64,000 nucleotides of DNA, from positions 9,345,658 to 9,409,657 of the forward strand of contig CM030704.1 in assembly GCA_017979445.1 (NCBI GenBank). Direction: 5' to 3'. This DNA comes from Akebia trifoliata. Taxonomy: Eukaryota > Streptophyta > Magnoliopsida > Ranunculales > Lardizabalaceae. Below the pieces are notes generated by a model. The model made no database searches and had not been told where the DNA came from. It saw nothing but the letters and a program-made list of their open reading frames with translations. Numbering within the stretch: the stretch's first letter is position 1; the number at the start of each line of letters is the position of its first letter. Both the position numbers and the translations under genes were made by a program. Below are positions 46,101 to 52,100 of this stretch, one piece after another.

Positions 46101-49100
46101 TTTGAAGATTTTATGCTTATTTTTTTTTTTAGAATTTTCTTTTCGATTGGGAGCTTGTTTGGACTGGCCGTCTAGAAGAGTAGGTCCAGGGTATGGGTCT
46201 CTTCTTATTGTTTTTTTTCCTTCTTCATCTCTTTTGTAAGGGTGGGCCTTCTTGACCTCCCTTGCCCTTTCGATGATATGTTTTATATTCATAAAAGAAG
46301 AATTGTTCCACTGTTTTCTTGAAAGTCCATGCCAGAAGTAGGGCGCAAACAGCACCACTAGGTGGTTTGTACAATAATATTTTGCATATCTTCTCTGGGA
46401 AATTCTATGACTGAGATATCTCATATTTTATAATTCATAAAACAGTAATGTGTAAAGGCTTGAGGAGAGTTGATCCCATGTCCTAGGTTCAAATCCCGTT
46501 GAACCCATCTTCACCTCCATTAACCACTAATCCCTTGCTTGCTTAGCAAAAACAAAAGTAATGCGTTAACAGTGTCACAATACATTTTGCATGTATCCTC
46601 CTCTCTGAAATTGTATAAATTATTTAGAGAATAAAGTTTCCTTTTGCGCAAACATATTTTCTAGTCTGACATGCCCTATCTTCTTTTAGTTTTTTTCCCT
46701 CTCTCTCTGTCTCTCTCTTGAAATTCACTCATCACTTTAATCTCTCTATTTTCCATTTCCAGTGACGGTGAGACTTTTGTATCGGCTGATGATCTGAGAA
46801 TAAATCTTTGGAACTTGGAAGTAAGCAACCAAAGTTTCAATATTGTTGATGTGAAGCCTGCAAACATGGAGGATCTAACTGGTATACTTTTACTCTAATT
46901 CTATTTGCAGTAAGGTTTTATTTTGGCGGTTTTGAGGTTTCTTTGGAGTCAGGAATCTCAGTACTTGCTGAATACATTAGTTTTATGTTCTGTAAATCAT
47001 TATCCTTGGCCTTTGTATTTGATGGAAATGAGATGCTTCAATACTGATTACTTTAGTGAAGGTGTTTTTATGTTTTAGCTTATCAACGAAGTATTTTTTT
47101 TTTTTTTTTTTTTTTCACACTGCTTTTATCATGGAAACCCACGGCAGGTCCATCTTTCTTCTCTTGTGATCTGGGTAATTTCTTTTTTCTTTTCTATGAG
47201 TTGTGCTACCATAGTCTTGGTTTTTTAGTGACGGTCTCTTTTTCTCAGCCAAGGGTTCATTATATTAAGGACAAGAAAGAAATGAAAGAATTGGACAAGG
47301 TTTGCAGAATGGGAGTTTTTAAACAAGAACCTTGTATAATGCTACTGTGCTTTTCCACTCTAAAGATTTTAGGATTTGGCTTGACCAATTTGAGGCTCCA
47401 CTTCAATCCAAAATTGTGTAGACTGTTTGGAGTGATTTTTAAATCCATACTTTTGGGATGGAGATTAGTTCAAAATCTTGGATGAAGCAACCACAATGAG
47501 ACTCTGAACAAAAGTCATCTTGGCCACATGTGCAAAGGTCTTATCATGACCAATACCATATTCCCCTTTGGGCGACTAAACGAGCTTTGTATCAGTCCAA
47601 TGTAAGTGATAGGTGATCAGAGAGAAAGAGTTCGTAGTCAAATCCTTGGAGAGAGAGTTCCTTTTTTGGTTTGTCAGTTAGCCCGTATTTTTTCATGAAA
47701 GTACTAACTTGTGCATGGGTCGATAATCCAGATGAGACAACTAAAGCCAGGGATAAAAGGTTGGTCAATTGGCTCAATAAAGATAAATTGGAAACTGTTA
47801 CCATGATAACAAGACATTGCCTATTTGTAGAGTATTGTATCCCAATTATCTTACTAATTTCAATTTTGAAATTGAAAGTTTGGTTATGAAACTGTTACCA
47901 TGCTAACAAGACACAAACCAGCCAGCATTCACTTGCTAATGGAAATGTTTGCCCACCATCTACTGGATGAATTTGCTAACTAATATATATTGAGACATAA
48001 CTACAACTGTAGGCAAACTAGCACCAAGGTAGTAATGGTCAAACCTGTTTGCGAAGATGACCCCATCCTTGTAGCTAGGTCAAGAAGTAACCTTCGGCTC
48101 TAATGCAACTTGTTGCGTCACGGATTTGAATTGTTCCCATTTTTGTTTGTCCTATTATTTATTGTTTGTTTTGATTCTTTCGTCAATACTATTTACTACT
48201 GTTATTGTACTCCTAATTAATTCCATGAATTGAAAGGATTCGAACAAAAGAACCTTTTTATACAACCTTGAAAAGGTTGTTATCACATTGCTGTTGTTAT
48301 CACCACTAACACGCTTCAGCATTTCAAAGCTTTTCCGACTCTCCAAGAAATCAATCCACTTGAATTACCCTTAAAAAAAATTACAACCGTGAAAGGGTAG
48401 TGGGGGTAATTGACAATCTGGGGGAGATGACGTTTGTATTGGAGTGTAGGGTGGGCCATTTTTACACATGTTAGCTTGGCTTACCTCTTGGAGCATGTAT
48501 AAGGTAAAGTCAATGTGGCAACTGGATATTGAAATAACAAAGTTGAGGCTAGGAGGATGGAAAACAAGAAGTAAGATGACGCTCATGAAAAGGTACTTTA
48601 TCAAGCATTATGGTATATTTCATGTCTTCTTTTCCTCTTCTCCGGAGTGTAGAAAACCAGTTTGATAAGTTATCTAAGGATTTTTTTTGTGGAATGATAG
48701 GGAAGAGACCTAGAGTAGGCATCTCATCAATTAATAGTCTGTCTTTCAAAGGGGAGAAGGGCTAGGAGTACGTTGCCTTGGGATAAGGATAATGGCATCG
48801 TTGGGTAAATGGCTTTAGAGGTTTGAAGTTATTAAACAAAACAGCTTATGGAGGCCATTGATCTTGGTCAAATATGAAGATGAAGGTTTTGGATGGAAAG
48901 TGGTGTTGTGACTTCATCTTATGGATTCAATGTGTGGAAGAGCATATAAAATGTTCTGCCAAAGTTTAGGAAAAGGGCTGCTTTTAGAGTTAGAAGGGGA
49001 GACATATTTCCCTTTCGAAAGGATTACTGTTGTGGAAAAGCATCTCTTAGAATTCAGTTTTCAGATCTTTTTGTGGTATTTTGACAGGACGAATTTACCA

Positions 49101-52100
49101 ATTCAAATTTTGTTGAGTGGACACTAGGCGAAGGAATGCTATCTTTGGACTTTAGTTTCAGAAGGAACATCAATTATTGGGAGTTGACTCTCGCATTGCC
49201 TAATTGGAGCTATCTTTGATACCCCAATCTCCCAAGTGATGGAAGATTGAAGGGTATGGACTAAGACACATGATTGGAGTTTTTTTCTCTATTAAATCTT
49301 TCTACCAGTCCATGCTCTCTCCTTGTCAATCATCTTTCGTGAGTGCTTTCATTTGGGCTCCAAAGGTACAATTGAAAGTGTTTTCTTTTCATGTGGTCCG
49401 CAACTTTAGATAATATATTAATTTTAGACTATCTAATTACTTGAGGTTTCTTCTTTTCCTTTTTGATAATTATAAATTTTATTAGATAAAAGGAGGTCAA
49501 AGTGACCCACCTTGATTACATAGGAAAGACTAATGAGACTACCCTAAGCACATAAGGTCCAACTTGAAAACAAACTCCTCTAAAGATACACCTTTAAAAT
49601 CAGAAAACACTTTACACCATGCAAACAATCAACCAAGTGTATTAAGAACATAGTCACCAAAGTCGCCGACTTTTTCAAAAAGTTGTGTTTAAATCGGGAT
49701 TTTTAAGACTGGTGATTAAATAACGACTCTTAGAAAAAGTCGCGATTTAATCACGACTTTTTGAAAAAAGTCATAATTGAAACAAAAAAATGTGATTTAA
49801 TCGTCTTTTTAAAAGCGTTTTGTCAAAGACCATTTATTCTTATAATTTAAAATAGGATTTGATGATATAAATGATAACAACACTTAGTAGAAAAAAAATA
49901 TATTGTCTTAACACTATGTCGATTTTTTCCCCTTTTTTTTGACTTTTTCCCTTGCCGACTTATTCCCGAACCTCGACTTGGTGACTATGATTAAGAATCC
50001 TATCCTGAATCGATAGCTCTTTCCCTTGGAAGATTCTTCAGTTCCTCTGTTTACAAATTCCCTTGCACACTGCAAAAGGTAGTAATGGCTATAGGATTCT
50101 TTTCATTTTATTGAACATATTTTGATTCCAATTTTTAAACAAAGATAAGACTGACTCTGGAAAGACCCAATCGATTTGAAATAGAGCTACAAAATGGGAC
50201 CACATTTTAGAGGTTTCTCCTTCATTCGGTTTTAAAGCTTAATGTTGAGCTACTGGATCATATTTTCATTCATTGTAGTCTTGCGAGATCTAATTGGGTG
50301 AGCTTTTTTTTTCATCTTATGGGGGTAGTAATGAAGTTTGGATTCATCAATTATCCAGCTCTTTTTTTTTTTTTTTTTAAAGGGGTGGTGGGGGGGGGGG
50401 GGGGGTGGGATTCGAAAAAATTTCAGGGATTAAACAAATGATGTTCTTTAGATTTGAAGGTTGAAGAAGATAGATTCTCCTTCAATGTTGGACTCCCATT
50501 CCATTTAGATAACTCAAGAAGATCTTGTGGGGTTTTATATCTTTTGCAATCTGTTGGATCATTTGGAATGAGAGGAGTAGAAGGTTGTTTAATGACAAGG
50601 AGTGAGAAGAAAGGGAGGTTATCTGTTCTCATAAGTATTTTGATTTACCGTTTTATTGGTGTAATTTGTATAAGGAGTTTTTCTTTTTCTTTGAAGATTT
50701 TTTTTTTAAGTGGGAGTCTGATTGCTGGGGAGAAGTAATGTGGAGATTTAGCAGTGCTTTTGTTGGGGCTTGTTTTTTGTCCCTTTTGTGGTTTTTCAGT
50801 CGTTCTAGGATGGTCTCCTCAACCTTCTTTCGATTGTACTGATTTATCTATTTTAACTAATCCTTATGTTTACCAAGGGAAAAAAAATTTGCCAGTCCTC
50901 ACTTTTTAATTAGAACCTACTCATCTTAATTATTTAGTTATTAGATATGAATTAGCCTTTTTGTGTAAGATTTCTGCATTAATGTATTTTTATACCAATT
51001 TGCTTTAATGTCTCCACGTGAATGTCGGTATATCAAGTGTTGGGAATATTGGACATTAGTTTTTTTTAAATTCTATATTTCAGATTGTCTTAGAATGCCT
51101 CGGTCAAGATAATCTTGGGTTTTCTCCTGACCGACAATTTGCCTCGAGCATGAACATTTTTCTTCTCTCTTTTTCGATGTTCACCTACCCATATCTTATG
51201 CATCCATTTCCATGAATCTCTATTTTTTGGTTTAAGAGATGGCATGTATTTGCTCTAGTCTTGGCAATTGTATTTGATGATGTCACATGCTTGAACTTAA
51301 TACTATGATCACACTTGCAGAGGTGATAACATCAGCTGAATTCCACCCTACCCATTGTAATACGCTAGCATATAGTAGCTCAAAGGGCTCAATCCGACTT
51401 ATCGATTTACGGCAATCTGCTTTGTGTGATACTCATACAAAATTGTAAGTGATTCCTTTTTCCCTTCTATTCTAATATCTGGGCATTCTTACAGAGTTAC
51501 AGTGCATCTTGCCAAGGCATATTATCATCACCAGTGACTTTCAACTTTTTTTGTTTAGTAACCTAATTATATACGTATATATACTGAATTTACTTCATCT
51601 ATCTTTAGATACATTAGCAAATATTATACTTTGTCACATACAGGTTTGAGGAGCAGGAGACACCTGGTTCCAGGTCCTTTTTCACAGAGATTATTGCCTC
51701 AATTTCGGATATTAAGTTTGGGAAGGATGGAAGACATATACTTAGCCGTGATTACATGACTCTTAAGGTTCACATCTTTATATTTTCTATTTATATGAGT
51801 ATCAGCTTTGATTTGATGTGTGAACTTTTTGCAACTATGTTACAGACGTACTATTTTATACTATTAGGCATGCTAAAACAATTTTTATATGCTTGAAAAA
51901 AAAATTCCACCCCCTCAAGTCTGTATAAGGAGATGGATACCTCATTTGTTCACACACTTGCTTAGTGTAAAGCTTCCAAGAGTTAACACTAGTGTATGTG
52001 CATTCTCTTGTGAGCGTGTGTGAGTGCCTTGAAGAGTTGATGAAACTCTTGGGACTCATTGGGGGTTAAGGCTGACTTGAGCTAGATTGTATGGCTTAGC

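Larger units (their letters stand above)
40256..46762 (+). other. B55 intron 6 (6.5 kb) with Copia, solo LTR and LINE
   Basis: Contents: Copia 3' half on the minus strand (about 40300-44220) whose LTR is split by a solo LTR (40497-43067); a 5'-truncated LINE on the minus strand (44901-45538); a LINE-3'-like stretch near 46130-46300 and a SINE-like piece near 46450-46560. 45552-46130 shows nothing I recognise. Confidence 0.85.
48530..50890 (+). pseudogene. LINE 3' half, + strand, interrupted at 49462-50090
   Basis: First part: '[14 protein letters not shown]', '[10 protein letters not shown]', 'NDREETXVGHLINW'-like sequence across frames, then '[20 protein letters not shown]'-like. Second part, from about 50150: '[20 protein letters not shown]' (zinc-finger half), then '[18 protein letters not shown]'-like and a 3' end near 50880 ('ctaatccttatgtttacca' plus A). 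It is heavily decayed. A poly-T/poly-G run at 50361-50407 sits in it. Confidence 0.65.
46882..51320 (+). other. B55 intron 7 (4.4 kb) with nested LINEs
   Basis: The LINE on the + strand at about 48530-50890 is interrupted by an opposite LINE tail (49462 to about 50090), which contains a hAT element (49649-49989). 46900-48500 shows only poly-T (47093-47115) and a 26-bp near-repeat with 'aaactgttaccatg' (47790 and 47890). Confidence 0.8.

Noticed and set aside
46047..46424. 125-codon minus strand ORF in intron 6
   Set aside because: No known motif. It overlaps a T-rich LINE-3'-like stretch, and codon use is not distinctive.
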